A DNA stretch of 64,000 nt from CAWUEX02 sp963921305 (GTDB lineage: Bacteria > Pseudomonadota > Alphaproteobacteria > Rhodospirillales > Rhodospirillaceae). The stretch covers positions 2,852,001-2,916,000 of the forward strand of contig CAWUEX030000002.1 of NCBI GenBank assembly GCA_963921305.4, read 5' to 3'. The notes under the pieces are model-generated. The model ran no database searches. It was not told where the DNA came from and saw nothing but the letters and a program-made list of their open reading frames with translations. Of the stretch, positions 55,120-63,137 are shown piece after piece. The position numbers and the translations under genes were made by a program. Each line of letters opens with the position of its first letter. Positions within the stretch are counted from its first letter, which is position 1.

Positions 55120-56112
55120 ATGTCACTGCAACTCGATAGCAGTTTTAATAATGTTCTAGAGCGTAACCTGGCTTTGGAAACTGTGCGCGTCACCGAAGCG
55201 GCTGCCTTATCCGCATCGCTTCTCATGGGGCGCGGCGACGAGAAAGCGGCTGACCAGGCGGCAGTGGATGCCATGCGCCAGGCCCTCAACAGCCTTAATA
55301 TCGACGGTACGGTGGTCATCGGTGAGGGTGAGCGTGATGAAGCGCCCATGCTGTATATCGGCGAGAAGGTCGGTAGTGGCGAAGGCCCCGCTGTCGATAT
55401 TGCGCTCGACCCACTAGAAGGTACGACGATCACCGCTAAGGGTGGACCCAATGCACTGGCCGTGATCGCCATGGCCGAGGCCGGAAATTTCCTCAACGCC
55501 CCCGATGTCTACATGGACAAAATCGCGGTCGGCCCTGGATTGCCCGAGGGTGTCGTCGATCTTGATGCGTCGGCCGTCGAGAACCTCAAAGCCCTGGCCG
55601 CAGCCCGCAAGAGTGAGGTGTCTGACCTTGTCGCGTGTATTCTCGATCGCCCCCGGCACGAGCAGTTAATTGCTCATGTGCGCGAGGCGGGTGCGCGTAT
55701 CATGTTGATCTCCGACGGTGATGTCTCTGGCGTCATTGCCACCGCCGAACAGGAGAGCGGCGTTGATGTTTACATGGGCTCCGGGGGCGCGCCGGAAGGT
55801 GTACTAGCCGCTGCTGCGCTGCGCTGTATCGGTGGCCAAATGCAGGGGCGCCTGCTGTTCCGCAACGATGACGAAAAGGCGCGCGCAAAGAAGTGGGGCA
55901 TTGAGGACCTCGATCGCAAGTACTCGATGATGGACATGGCCAAGGGCAACGTCATGTTTGCTGCCACCGGCGTAACCAGTGGTGCGATGCTCAAGGGTGT
56001 GCGCAGGTTCTCAGGCGGGGCTGTCACACACTCACTTGTCATGCGTTCGAAGTCCGGCACTGTGCGGTATATCGAAGCCCATCACCGTTTTGATGGTGAG
56101 GAAGCCATCTAG
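55120..56112 (+). CDS. glpX: Fructose-1,6-bisphosphatase, class II
   Basis: The 330-residue product hydrolyses fructose 1,6-bisphosphate in gluconeogenesis. It has ALETVRVTEAAALSASLLMGRGDEKAAD, VVIGEGERDEAPMLYIGEKVG, the metal site DIALDPLEGTT (Asp and Glu ligands), and GSGGAPEGVLAAAALRCIGG. It lies between hom and recJ, a conserved alphaproteobacterial order. recJ starts 5 bases after its stop. Confidence 0.95.
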   Translation: MSLQLDSSFNNVLERNLALETVRVTEAAALSASLLMGRGDEKAADQAAVDAMRQALNSLNIDGTVVIGEGERDEAPMLYIGEKVGSGEGPAVDIALDPLEGTTITAKGGPNALAVIAMAEAGNFLNAPDVYMDKIAVGPGLPEGVVDLDASAVENLKALAAARKSEVSDLVACILDRPRHEQLIAHVREAGARIMLISDGDVSGVIATAEQESGVDVYMGSGGAPEGVLAAAALRCIGGQMQGRLLFRNDDEKARAKKWGIEDLDRKYSMMDMAKGNVMFAATGVTSGAMLKGVRRFSGGAVTHSLVMRSKSGTVRYIEAHHRFDGEEAI

Positions 56113-56117
56113 ACCTT

Positions 56118-57911
56118 ATGGCGCCCCCTGAGTCGTCATCTGACATCTGTCTCGACGTCGAACGCAGTCTGCTGGGTCGCGCCTGGCATGCCGCGATTCT
56201 CCTTCAAGACGTGGTGGAAGACCTGCGCCAATCCCTCGATATTCCGGACCCGGTTGCACGTATTCTAGCGGCCCGTGGGTTTTCACCGGAAACGGCTCAG
56301 CCCTTTCTGTACCCGACCCTCAAGGACCTTATGCCCGATCCGGCGTCTCTAGCCGGAATGGACAAAGCTGTTGATCGGACCGTTGCCGCCATTGAAGGCG
56401 GTGAGGCGATCACGGTGTTCGGCGATTACGATGTGGATGGCGCGACCTCGTCCGCCCTCGTAATCCGCTTCTTGAGAGCGCTGGGCATTGAAGCCGGCAG
56501 TTACATTCCTGACCGGGTCAAAGAGGGGTATGGCCCAAACGAGGCCGCGCTGCTTGCGATCAAGGATCAAGGCGCTGCAGTCGTGATTACCGTCGACTGC
56601 GGTATCACCGCCTATGATCCTCTTGCCGCTGCCGCCGACGCGGGACTAGATATTATCGTCGTTGATCACCACAAAGCCGAAGCCGAGTTGCCGGTGGCTG
56701 CGGCGGTGATCAATCCGAACAGATTGGACGACACCAGCGGGCAGGGACATCTTGCTGCAGTTGGTGTCGCATTTCTTTTTGTCGTCGCCGTTAACCGGGC
56801 TCTGCGGGAAAGCGGGTGGTACGAACGCAGCGGACTCTCGGAGCCAGACCTGCGTCAATGGCTTGATCTGGTGGCACTGGGCACAGTGTGTGATGTGGTG
56901 CCGCTAAAGGGGCTCAATCGCGCCTACGTCAATTCGGGATTATCGATTATGGCCCGCGGAGAAAATGCAGGCCTGGTTGCGCTGGCCAACGTGGCGCGCA
57001 TTAAGGGCAGTCCGCGTGCGTTTGATCTGGGGTATCTCCTTGGCCCGCGTGTGAATGCGGGTGGCCGTGTTGGCGATGCGGCGCTCGGGACCCGGCTGCT
57101 GACGTGCGATGACCCTGAAGAAGCAGCTATCCTGGCAATGCGGCTGAATGAACACAACGCCAATCGCAAGGATATTGAGGCCGCGGTTCTCGCTGAGGCG
57201 ATTGAGCAAGCCGAAACGCGTGGAGAAGATACGAGAAATCTGGTTTTCGTCAGCGGCCAAGACTGGCACCCAGGAGTTATCGGTATTGTCGCCAGCCGCC
57301 TGCGCGAACGCTACGATCAGCCGGCCTGCGTGGTCGCGTTGGACGGCGGCATGGCGAAAGGGTCTGGCCGGTCCATCCCCGGAGTGGACCTCGGCCGCGC
57401 GGTCCTTGCCGCACGTGACGCCGGTCTGCTGTTCACCGGAGGTGGGCACGCCATGGCGGCAGGGTTTTCTGTTGAGTCCGACCGCCTGGATGCCTTTCAG
57501 AATTTCCTCTCAGACCAAATTGCTGATCAGGTCGCCGCAGGTGGCGTAGCGCCTCAATACAACATTGATGCTGTCGTCACCGTTGATGGAGCATCTTTGG
57601 ACTTGGTGAAAGCGCTCAGCCAGCTTGAACCCTATGGCTCAGGGAATGAAGAACCCAAGGTTGCAGTGGAACGCGCCAGGGTCGCTCAGGCAGACGTTGT
57701 CGGCAGTGGACATGTCCGTTGCACGTTGACCGGGGAGTCGGGTGGCCGGCTTAAGGCCATTGCGTTCAACAGTGCTGACTCAGAACTTGGCTACGCTTTA
57801 CTCGGCAGCCAGGGCCGGGCCCTGCATGTCGCGGGGTCGCTCCGCGAGGACAATTGGCAGGGCCGCTCCGACGTTCAACTGGTGATCGAAGACGCGGCTT
57901 GGGTGTCATAG
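56118..57911 (+). CDS. recJ: Single-stranded-DNA-specific exonuclease RecJ
   Basis: RecJ is the 5'-to-3' single-strand exonuclease of recombination and mismatch repair. The 597-residue product has the DHH phosphoesterase motifs: FGDYDVDGATSSALVIRFL (motif I), VVITVDCGITA, VVDHHKAEAELP (DHH motif), then LGPRVNAGGRVGDA and the DHHA1 segment GGGHAMAAGFSVES with PLGRAVLAA before it. The C-terminal part after about residue 460 is the OB-like region. Starts 5 bases after glpX. Confidence 0.96.
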   Translation: MAPPESSSDICLDVERSLLGRAWHAAILLQDVVEDLRQSLDIPDPVARILAARGFSPETAQPFLYPTLKDLMPDPASLAGMDKAVDRTVAAIEGGEAITVFGDYDVDGATSSALVIRFLRALGIEAGSYIPDRVKEGYGPNEAALLAIKDQGAAVVITVDCGITAYDPLAAAADAGLDIIVVDHHKAEAELPVAAAVINPNRLDDTSGQGHLAAVGVAFLFVVAVNRALRESGWYERSGLSEPDLRQWLDLVALGTVCDVVPLKGLNRAYVNSGLSIMARGENAGLVALANVARIKGSPRAFDLGYLLGPRVNAGGRVGDAALGTRLLTCDDPEEAAILAMRLNEHNANRKDIEAAVLAEAIEQAETRGEDTRNLVFVSGQDWHPGVIGIVASRLRERYDQPACVVALDGGMAKGSGRSIPGVDLGRAVLAARDAGLLFTGGGHAMAAGFSVESDRLDAFQNFLSDQIADQVAAGGVAPQYNIDAVVTVDGASLDLVKALSQLEPYGSGNEEPKVAVERARVAQADVVGSGHVRCTLTGESGGRLKAIAFNSADSELGYALLGSQGRALHVAGSLREDNWQGRSDVQLVIEDAAWVS

Positions 57912-58068
57912 AGGCGCCAATACGGCCTTTGTTTCGGCGCTTTTAGCCCGGCAATACTGAAGCGGTGCGGCTTTTTGAAGCCGTTGACAGTCAAAACGCT
58001 GCATGCGACGTTCCGCCCGCTAGGCCGCACAGAACCGGCCTTTTACATTCGTACAGGGAGACATCGAG

Positions 58069-58704
58069 ATGACCCAACTGATCCGGTTTTTGAGCGCCGC
58101 TGCCGCGGTGATCGGACTTGGTCTCTCCGCCGCTCAGGCGCAGACAGGGGACTTCAACCCGGCAGACATGCGCTGCCTCGATTTCGTCAATGGACAGGGC
58201 GACAGCGCCACCAATAAGAGCAGAGCGGATCTCGCACGCATCTGGATCATGGGTTATGTCGCTGGTCACTCAACCGGCAAAGAGCGTTTGAGCTGGGTCG
58301 ATGATATGGACGCGGAAGACAAGGTTGTTCGCGCAGTTCTCAGCAAGTGCCGTGAGAACCCGGAAGTATCCTTGCTGACCGTCGCGGAGTTCGTGTCGTC
58401 TGACCGCAAACGTGATCTGCCCACTACGCTCAGCAATGAGTTCAATCCGCAAACCTATATGTGCGGTGATTACGCTGATGGCCGTGAGGGAAGTGCGGCA
58501 GACGTTTTGAAGGCCGATCTGGCTGACGTCTGGGCTTTCGCGTTTGTCCAGGGTTATGTCAACACGGTGGATCCTGAGCTACTGATCCCGATTGAAAACA
58601 AGCCTGCGATCACAGGGGCCATCGCCAATAACTGCTCCAAGAACCGTGAGTTCTCATATTTCGATCTCACCTCCGCGGTAGCACCGATGGTTACACCGAA
58701 ATAA
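58069..58704 (+). CDS. Exported tandem HdeA-like protein
   Basis: This 211-residue protein has a signal peptide (MTQLIRFLSAAAAVIGLGLSAAQA) and two related halves, about residues 30-115 and 122-205. Each half has a Cys near its start (MRCLDFVNG and YMCGDYADG), a helix with WIMGYVAG or FAFVQGYV, and a second Cys (LSKCRENPEVSL and NNCSKNREFSY), the HdeA pattern of one disulfide per domain. HdeA is a periplasmic acid-stress chaperone. A fused pair is unusual. A terminator follows at 58730. Confidence 0.72.
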   Translation: MTQLIRFLSAAAAVIGLGLSAAQAQTGDFNPADMRCLDFVNGQGDSATNKSRADLARIWIMGYVAGHSTGKERLSWVDDMDAEDKVVRAVLSKCRENPEVSLLTVAEFVSSDRKRDLPTTLSNEFNPQTYMCGDYADGREGSAADVLKADLADVWAFAFVQGYVNTVDPELLIPIENKPAITGAIANNCSKNREFSYFDLTSAVAPMVTPK

Positions 58705-58729
58705 ATCACGCACCCAAGAGTGCGAAAAG

Positions 58730-58757
58730 AAAGGCTCCGCTTGCGGGGCCTTTTTTG
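58730..58757 (+). terminator. Intrinsic terminator after the HdeA-like gene
   Basis: AAGGCTCCGC (58731-58740) pairs with GCGGGGCCTT (58743-58752), with one G-T wobble, and is followed by a run of T. It lies 26 bases after the stop codon. Confidence 0.85.
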
Positions 58758-58784
58758 TGTGTCACATGGGGTAGTTGCCGAAGA

Positions 58785-59363
58785 CTAGGTCGTGGGGCGT
58801 GTGGTGTTGCCGTCGCCCAGGGCGCGTTGCATGAGCACGCTATCGATCCACCGGTCGAATTTGCGCCCGGTTGAGGGCAGGGCGCCGATCACCCGAAAGC
58901 CCAGCTGGCTGTGCAGGGCGATGGACGCTGCATTTGCTGAGTCGCCGATGACTGCGATCATCTGCCTGTATCCTATTGCTGTCGCCCGCTCGATCAGTTC
59001 GCTTAGCAACAGGCGTCCCACACCGCGCCCAACAGAGGTTGGGTCGATATAGACCGAGTCCTCAATCGTATACCGGTAGCCCCAACGTGTGCGGTAAAGG
59101 CCGCCATAGGCATAACCAATGATCTTGCCGTCCTGCTCCGCCACCAGATACGGCAGGTTCCGCGCTTTGAGGTCTTCGAATCTGCTGGCCATTTCCTCAG
59201 GCGGGGGTGGTTCGACCTCAAATGTTGCGGCGCTGGTGCGCACGTAATGGGCGTAGATGCCCGCGACGGCGGCCATATCGCCTAGACCAGCATCGCGGAC
59301 GATGACGCCGGCTGGCGCGTTCGTTTGGGTCTGATCAAGTGACGAAGGGCCGTGGGTTGGCAT
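58785..59363 (-). CDS. GNAT acetyltransferase, phosphinothricin acetyltransferase-like
   Basis: This 192-residue cytosolic protein matches Pat/YwnH-type N-acetyltransferases: VIVRDAGLGDMAAVAGIYAHYVRTSAATFE, YLVAEQDGKIIGYAYGGLY, the acetyl-CoA loop IDPTSVGRGVGRLLLSELI, and IGDSANAASIALHSQLGFRVIGALPS. The substrate of close homologues is methionine sulfoximine or phosphinothricin-like amino acids, not certain here. The ATG at 59363 fits the domain; the longer reading adds an unrelated Ala/Cys-rich stretch. Confidence 0.88.
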   Translation of the reverse strand: MPTHGPSSLDQTQTNAPAGVIVRDAGLGDMAAVAGIYAHYVRTSAATFEVEPPPPEEMASRFEDLKARNLPYLVAEQDGKIIGYAYGGLYRTRWGYRYTIEDSVYIDPTSVGRGVGRLLLSELIERATAIGYRQMIAVIGDSANAASIALHSQLGFRVIGALPSTGRKFDRWIDSVLMQRALGDGNTTRPTT

Positions 59364-59601
59364 GGGCTCGGTTTCGCGGTTGTGTGCGATGCAGGCGGGG
59401 GTTGCCGCCGCGCTCGCGCAGGTTTTAGCCAGGGTCGGAAGGAGGCGCAAGGGGCAGCGAGCGTGGGATGTCCGGCGGCGTGTTCAGGCGTGGCTGACGA
59501 AAGCGGGTGCGATGCTGGTCCGTCCAAGCGTGTGCCACACCCGGTGTTTCCGGGCTTGCGCGACAGCCCGAGAGTCGTTAGAAACGCGCTTCTCGTCCAG
59601 G

Positions 59602-59677
59602 GTCCCCTTCGTCTAGAGGCCTAGGACACCGCCCTTTCACGGCGGCGACAGGGGTTCGAATCCCCTAGGGGACGCCA
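59602..59677 (+). tRNA. tRNA-Glu (TTC), integration target
   Basis: The acceptor stem is GTCCCCT / AGGGGAC. The anticodon arm CCGCC-CTTTCAC-GGCGG gives anticodon TTC. The T-arm has GGTTCGAATCC, and CCA is encoded at 59675-59677. A tyrosine recombinase gene begins its 3' end 81 bases further on, so the 3' half of this tRNA is the probable attachment site. Confidence 0.96.
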
Positions 59678-59757
59678 AAGCCACTTTCCGATCTAATCAT
59701 TTCAATGACTTACAAGGCAAAATTGACCCACCGGCACTTGGCTCGGAAAAAAGTGGG

Positions 59758-60948
59758 TCACTTTTCGTTTTTAATCACATCTGGAATAACCAAAGACATA
59801 GCCTTGTCTGCTTGAACTTCACGATTGAATTCTTCGATGTAGCGCTGCGCAACTTCTAATGAAGTCCAACCGAAGATCGCCATCAGGTCAAATGCTGTTG
59901 CGCCGTTTCGAACTGCGAAGTTCGCGCCTGCTTTACGCAGCCCATGTGCCGAGCAATGAGGCAAGCCAGCTTCTTTACAGCGTTCTTTAAACCAATTACC
60001 GAAGCCGTCCGCTGAGAACGGTTTACCGTAGGCCGTGACTAAGTAGCTGCGAATGCCGATTGTGTTTGCGTCTATGCTGCGTCGAAGGGGTGGGAGGATC
60101 GGAATAAGACGGTCTTTCTGTTTGTCCGTGCCCTTGCCTTTTTGTTCTGTGAATTTGAGTTTCGTCCCGCCTTCCACTTCCTTGTCAGGGCCGAGTAAAA
60201 CCCCATCGGATCGACGAACGCCGGTATATAAAAGAATATCCAGAGCCATCCCCGCCTTGGTCCCAAGGGGGTGTCGCCTCATGTATTGCAACACTTCTTC
60301 ATCGTCCCATGGATGGTGACCGCCGCCGCTTGTTCGGATGCGCTTGATACCTCGCGACGGACTCTCTTCCACGTACTCTGAGTCTTCAGCCCATTCGAAT
60401 ACACCTTTGATGTATTTGAGAAGGTTATTCGCGGCGTGCGGGGTGTTTATTTTCTCATCTCTAATCTGCTTGATGTGGCGGCGCTGCATGGTTGCGTATG
60501 GAAGTGTGCCGCGCTCTACATCAACCGTTTCCCCTTTTTCATCCTCAAGTTCTATTGTGCTTTTGCAGAGATTGTCCAGTTCACGTCGACGTGCTTCTCG
60601 TGTTGATTCTGCTAGGGCTAAAAACTCAGATGACGTGTAGTATTCCTCAATTAACCACCGTAGCGATTCCGGGTCTGCTTTAGTGTTAAGGTCAGGAGTC
60701 GGTTCTTCTTGATTTTGCTCCGCGGCGAGTTCTTCGCCCTCGTGGGCTGCGTGAGCGAATTGGTATTCTTTTAGGAATGCAGCAGTCCCAGGCTCTTGTC
60801 TAAGGCGTGTTTTGCTTCCGTTGCGCCGGTAAAACAGACGCACGTTGCCGTGCCTGTCTTTATCGGAATACAGGTATTTGGTGATGTAACCCGTGCCGTC
60901 TGGTAGGGGTACTTTCAAGCCACGCTCTCTATCTTCTTCCCGTCCCAT
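59758..60948 (-). CDS. Tyrosine-type site-specific recombinase (integrase)
   Basis: The 396-residue product is a phage-type integrase. An N-terminal arm-binding region and a core-binding SAM-like domain (about residues 110-215) precede the catalytic domain, with the active-site Arg in LYTGVRRSDG, HGLRKAGANFA (His-x-x-Arg), and the nucleophile in AQRYIEEF. It is oriented with its 3' end toward tRNA-Glu, the usual position for recombinases that use a tRNA 3' end. Its start overlaps the excisionase-like gene by 34 bases. Confidence 0.92.
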   Translation of the reverse strand: MGREEDRERGLKVPLPDGTGYITKYLYSDKDRHGNVRLFYRRNGSKTRLRQEPGTAAFLKEYQFAHAAHEGEELAAEQNQEEPTPDLNTKADPESLRWLIEEYYTSSEFLALAESTREARRRELDNLCKSTIELEDEKGETVDVERGTLPYATMQRRHIKQIRDEKINTPHAANNLLKYIKGVFEWAEDSEYVEESPSRGIKRIRTSGGGHHPWDDEEVLQYMRRHPLGTKAGMALDILLYTGVRRSDGVLLGPDKEVEGGTKLKFTEQKGKGTDKQKDRLIPILPPLRRSIDANTIGIRSYLVTAYGKPFSADGFGNWFKERCKEAGLPHCSAHGLRKAGANFAVRNGATAFDLMAIFGWTSLEVAQRYIEEFNREVQADKAMSLVIPDVIKNEK

Positions 60949-61169
60949 GGGTTTCCGCTCTTTGTCTCGCCTTTCTTCGGCAGAGCTTTGAACGCCACAG
61001 AAACTTCATCCCTATCCCAGACCACACGGCTTCCGGCCATATGTGGTTGTGGCATTCTGCCGTCTTTTACCATTTCGTCAAATAGGGTCGTTCTGACACC
61101 CACCATGAAAGCGGCTTCTTCCCGGCTCAAACCAAGAGGAATAAAGGGATACGACGTGTTGTCGTTCAT
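60915..61169 (-). CDS. AlpA/excisionase-like helix-turn-helix protein
   Basis: This 84-residue protein has the short MerR-like winged helix of AlpA and phage excisionases: GLSREEAAFMVGVRTTLFDEMVKDGRMPQPHMAGSRVVWDRDEV. Such proteins bend attachment-site DNA and favour excision, or act as activators of it. The 34-base overlap with the integrase gene suggests that the two are expressed together. Confidence 0.82.
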   Translation of the reverse strand: MNDNTSYPFIPLGLSREEAAFMVGVRTTLFDEMVKDGRMPQPHMAGSRVVWDRDEVSVAFKALPKKGETKSGNPWDGKKIESVA

Positions 61170-61181
61170 ACCCGTAGGCTC

Positions 61182-61508
61182 CTATGCGGTTCCCGCAGGT
61201 GGCACTTCTGCAAGGGTTATTTCGGCTTCGCGCTTCACCGCTTCTTTGTGCGCTATGTCGACTATCTCTGGTAGATGTTCAATTGTGGCGTCGAGAACTT
61301 CTTTTCGGGTGATGGGGTTGAAGTCTGACCCGATCATCTCGGCCAACACACAGGTAAGCCCTTTGATCGCGTCCAATGGATGGCAGTCTCCATTATTGAC
61401 GTAGGTTAGAACAAGGTCACTGATCACGCAGTGTATGCAAAACTCTTGCGGCCCTTCTTCATCATCCAAATCTTCATGAAGCGGGCCCGGTGGTGGAGTC
61501 TTCGTCAT
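61182..61508 (-). CDS. Element-encoded protein, unknown
   Basis: This 108-residue acidic protein has a Pro-rich N-terminus (MTKTPPPGPLHEDLDDEEGP), a CIHC pair and a further Cys (NGDCHP), and helical segments with VLDATIEHLPEIVDIAHKEAV. The start at 61508 has AAAGG upstream and overlaps the preceding gene by 4 bases. It could bind metal through CIHC...C, but I recognise no family. Confidence 0.6.
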   Translation of the reverse strand: MTKTPPPGPLHEDLDDEEGPQEFCIHCVISDLVLTYVNNGDCHPLDAIKGLTCVLAEMIGSDFNPITRKEVLDATIEHLPEIVDIAHKEAVKREAEITLAEVPPAGTA

Positions 61509-61693
61509 ATCAAACCTTTCTCTTTGGCCAGCCATTCCGGCATAGCCACGGTGCCGTCATCGTTCACTTCAACTTGAGACTTCGGCAGAAACACCTTCTC
61601 TTCTAAACCGGCATCAACCATGTAGGATTTCTCGCGCTCATCCAGGATGACGCAGGCAATGTCGATGATGTTGGATCGTCCGGATGTGGTCAT
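61505..61693 (-). CDS. Small element protein, unknown
   Basis: The 62-residue product (MTTSGRSNIIDIACVILDERE...) has a segment VFLPKSQVEVNDDGTVAMPEWLAKEKGL that resembles small phage proteins with a W-x-A-x-x-K-G-L end, which are often encoded near DNA-modifying or repair genes. AGGTGAG lies upstream of the ATG at 61693. It overlaps the next gene by 4 bases. Function unknown. Confidence 0.6.
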   Translation of the reverse strand: MTTSGRSNIIDIACVILDEREKSYMVDAGLEEKVFLPKSQVEVNDDGTVAMPEWLAKEKGLI

Positions 61694-61700
61694 TGTTTGT

Positions 61701-61973
61701 TCACTCACCTTCGTTCCAGATGACTCTGGACTTGATGTCGCCTGTACCGATGACATCCATCCAGGGATGATGTTCGATAGCTTCTACAATACGTTCTGGT
61801 ATGACGTTAAAAGCCAAAGCGGCTTCAGCTATAGTGATGCCATCTCGGTTTTGGCAGACAGACCAAACCTGAATAGCTCTGGAGAATAGGTCTATCCCAG
61901 GTGCGCCGGTGTCATGGTCCCATAAGTTCCCATCCTGACACCAATCTTCAATGATGTAGGGGCCTTCGGTCAT
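61701..61973 (-). CDS. Small element protein, unknown
   Basis: The 90-residue product starts at 61973, its ATG overlapping the preceding stop by 4 bases, with GGAG upstream. It has a helical part AEAALAFNVIPERIVEAIEHHPWMDV that looks like a small helix-turn-helix, and an acidic, Trp-rich N-terminal half (IIEDWCQDGNLWDHDTG). It may be a small DNA-binding protein; no family is recognised. Confidence 0.6.
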   Translation of the reverse strand: MTEGPYIIEDWCQDGNLWDHDTGAPGIDLFSRAIQVWSVCQNRDGITIAEAALAFNVIPERIVEAIEHHPWMDVIGTGDIKSRVIWNEGE

Positions 61974-62245
61974 GGTGAACAACTCCACATGATGAGTGTG
62001 ATCACTGCACCAATGATCAACCACCCGAGCCCTTGACCTAGAACTTCATTGCGTGCTTCGCGTCTGGCTTCTGGTGTGTCGTACCAGGGATGCCTATGGA
62101 CCGTTCCACCAAACATTTGAGCATAGCTTTCAGCGGTACTACGGGGCATACAGGCGCTGTCATGGCCATCTTCGTACCTTACGAAGTACTCACCCCACAT
62201 GCTCTGTGTGAACGCTTGTTGTGGCCTCTCTACCGCTTCACTCAT
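61970..62245 (-). CDS. Small tail-anchored element protein, unknown
   Basis: The 91-residue product has a soluble N-terminal part (MWGEYFVRYEDGHDSACMPRS) and a C-terminal hydrophobic helix (GLGWLIIGAVITLIMW), so it is probably tail-anchored in the inner membrane. AGGAG precedes the ATG at 62245. It overlaps genes on both sides by 8 and 4 bases. Function unknown. Confidence 0.6.
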   Translation of the reverse strand: MSEAVERPQQAFTQSMWGEYFVRYEDGHDSACMPRSTAESYAQMFGGTVHRHPWYDTPEARREARNEVLGQGLGWLIIGAVITLIMWSCSP

Positions 62246-63137
62246 CGGGGTCGCTCCTGCTTATCGACGCGTCGACAAACTCTTCCAGAATTTGTTTACT
62301 TAAATCATGGTCAGGGCTCGGTTCGGCCCAACCAAATTTGGACCAAAACTCCATTCCAAAGTGTCTATTGTTGTTGCTGGGATCGTGGTTGCTGTCTCGT
62401 TGGAACCCAGAGGACCCGATTAAGCGGAGTCGATCACTATTGATTAAAGCGCGCCAACGTCTTGCGTCTATTGATACGTTTGTTAATGCGGCAATCGCTT
62501 CCCGCATTACTTTTGCGTCACCGCTACCACTGTCTAAACCTTCAATGTGAGTAGCCATGCGGTCTAGTTTTGATATCAGTTCATCAGTGGGCTTAGGTTC
62601 GACCTGTGAGGTTTTGGTGGTGTCTACTATGGCGGTGTTGATTAGACTCTCTAAACTATCCAGAGCCTTTTCTGTTCTATAGCTGTCGCCTGGGAACCTG
62701 CTCAGCCATTCAAGAACGATGGTCTTTCCTAAACTTCGTTCCCCCGCGCTGTCTCGTAGGTTGGCCTTGGCTTTTTCCATTTCCACAAGGCTTTGTCCCT
62801 GTGCGATGAGCCGTGCTGCGTCTCTCGTCCCCTTATGGTGAAGATACTTGTCGATTTTACGGGCCTTCTCGATCACCCGCGCGTTGACGCCTTGTTCACT
62901 AATGATGCCGAGGTAATAAAGAAGTTTGATTGCGAACATGACATCGCCAATCTCTTTGGTGAGAAGGGCGTCATTTGACTTACCGAAGTCCGGGTGCTGT
63001 TGGTCTGGGTTGAGGCTGTCTAGTCCATGCCTCATTATCTTTCCCAAGATTTGTTGGGCCTCACCAGACTCTTCAATCAGGATTGATAGGCTTTCATTTT
63101 GCGCTACGTTCAGGTCGTTGAAGTGCCCATGCGTCAT
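62238..63137 (-). CDS. MazG-like nucleotide pyrophosphohydrolase domain protein
   Basis: This 299-residue protein has a MazG-like all-alpha NTPase N-domain: IEESGEAQQILGKIMRHGLDS with the metal-binding Glu-x-x-x-Glu pair and LTKEIGDVMFAIKLLYYL with the second Glu-x-x-Asp pair. The C-terminal 190 residues are not assigned and include a RRWRALINSDRLRLIG segment of a type I know from phage proteins. The start at 63137 overlaps the upstream stop by 4 bases. Phage MazG proteins can hydrolyse nucleotide signals or noncanonical nucleotides; the substrate is not known here. Confidence 0.75.
   Translation of the reverse strand: MTHGHFNDLNVAQNESLSILIEESGEAQQILGKIMRHGLDSLNPDQQHPDFGKSNDALLTKEIGDVMFAIKLLYYLGIISEQGVNARVIEKARKIDKYLHHKGTRDAARLIAQGQSLVEMEKAKANLRDSAGERSLGKTIVLEWLSRFPGDSYRTEKALDSLESLINTAIVDTTKTSQVEPKPTDELISKLDRMATHIEGLDSGSGDAKVMREAIAALTNVSIDARRWRALINSDRLRLIGSSGFQRDSNHDPSNNNRHFGMEFWSKFGWAEPSPDHDLSKQILEEFVDASISRSDPDE

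Noticed and set aside
59362..59624. Short plus-strand frames running from the GNAT 5' end into tRNA-Glu
   Set aside because: They run into the tRNA and have Ala/Arg/Gly-rich random-like sequence; no gene signature.
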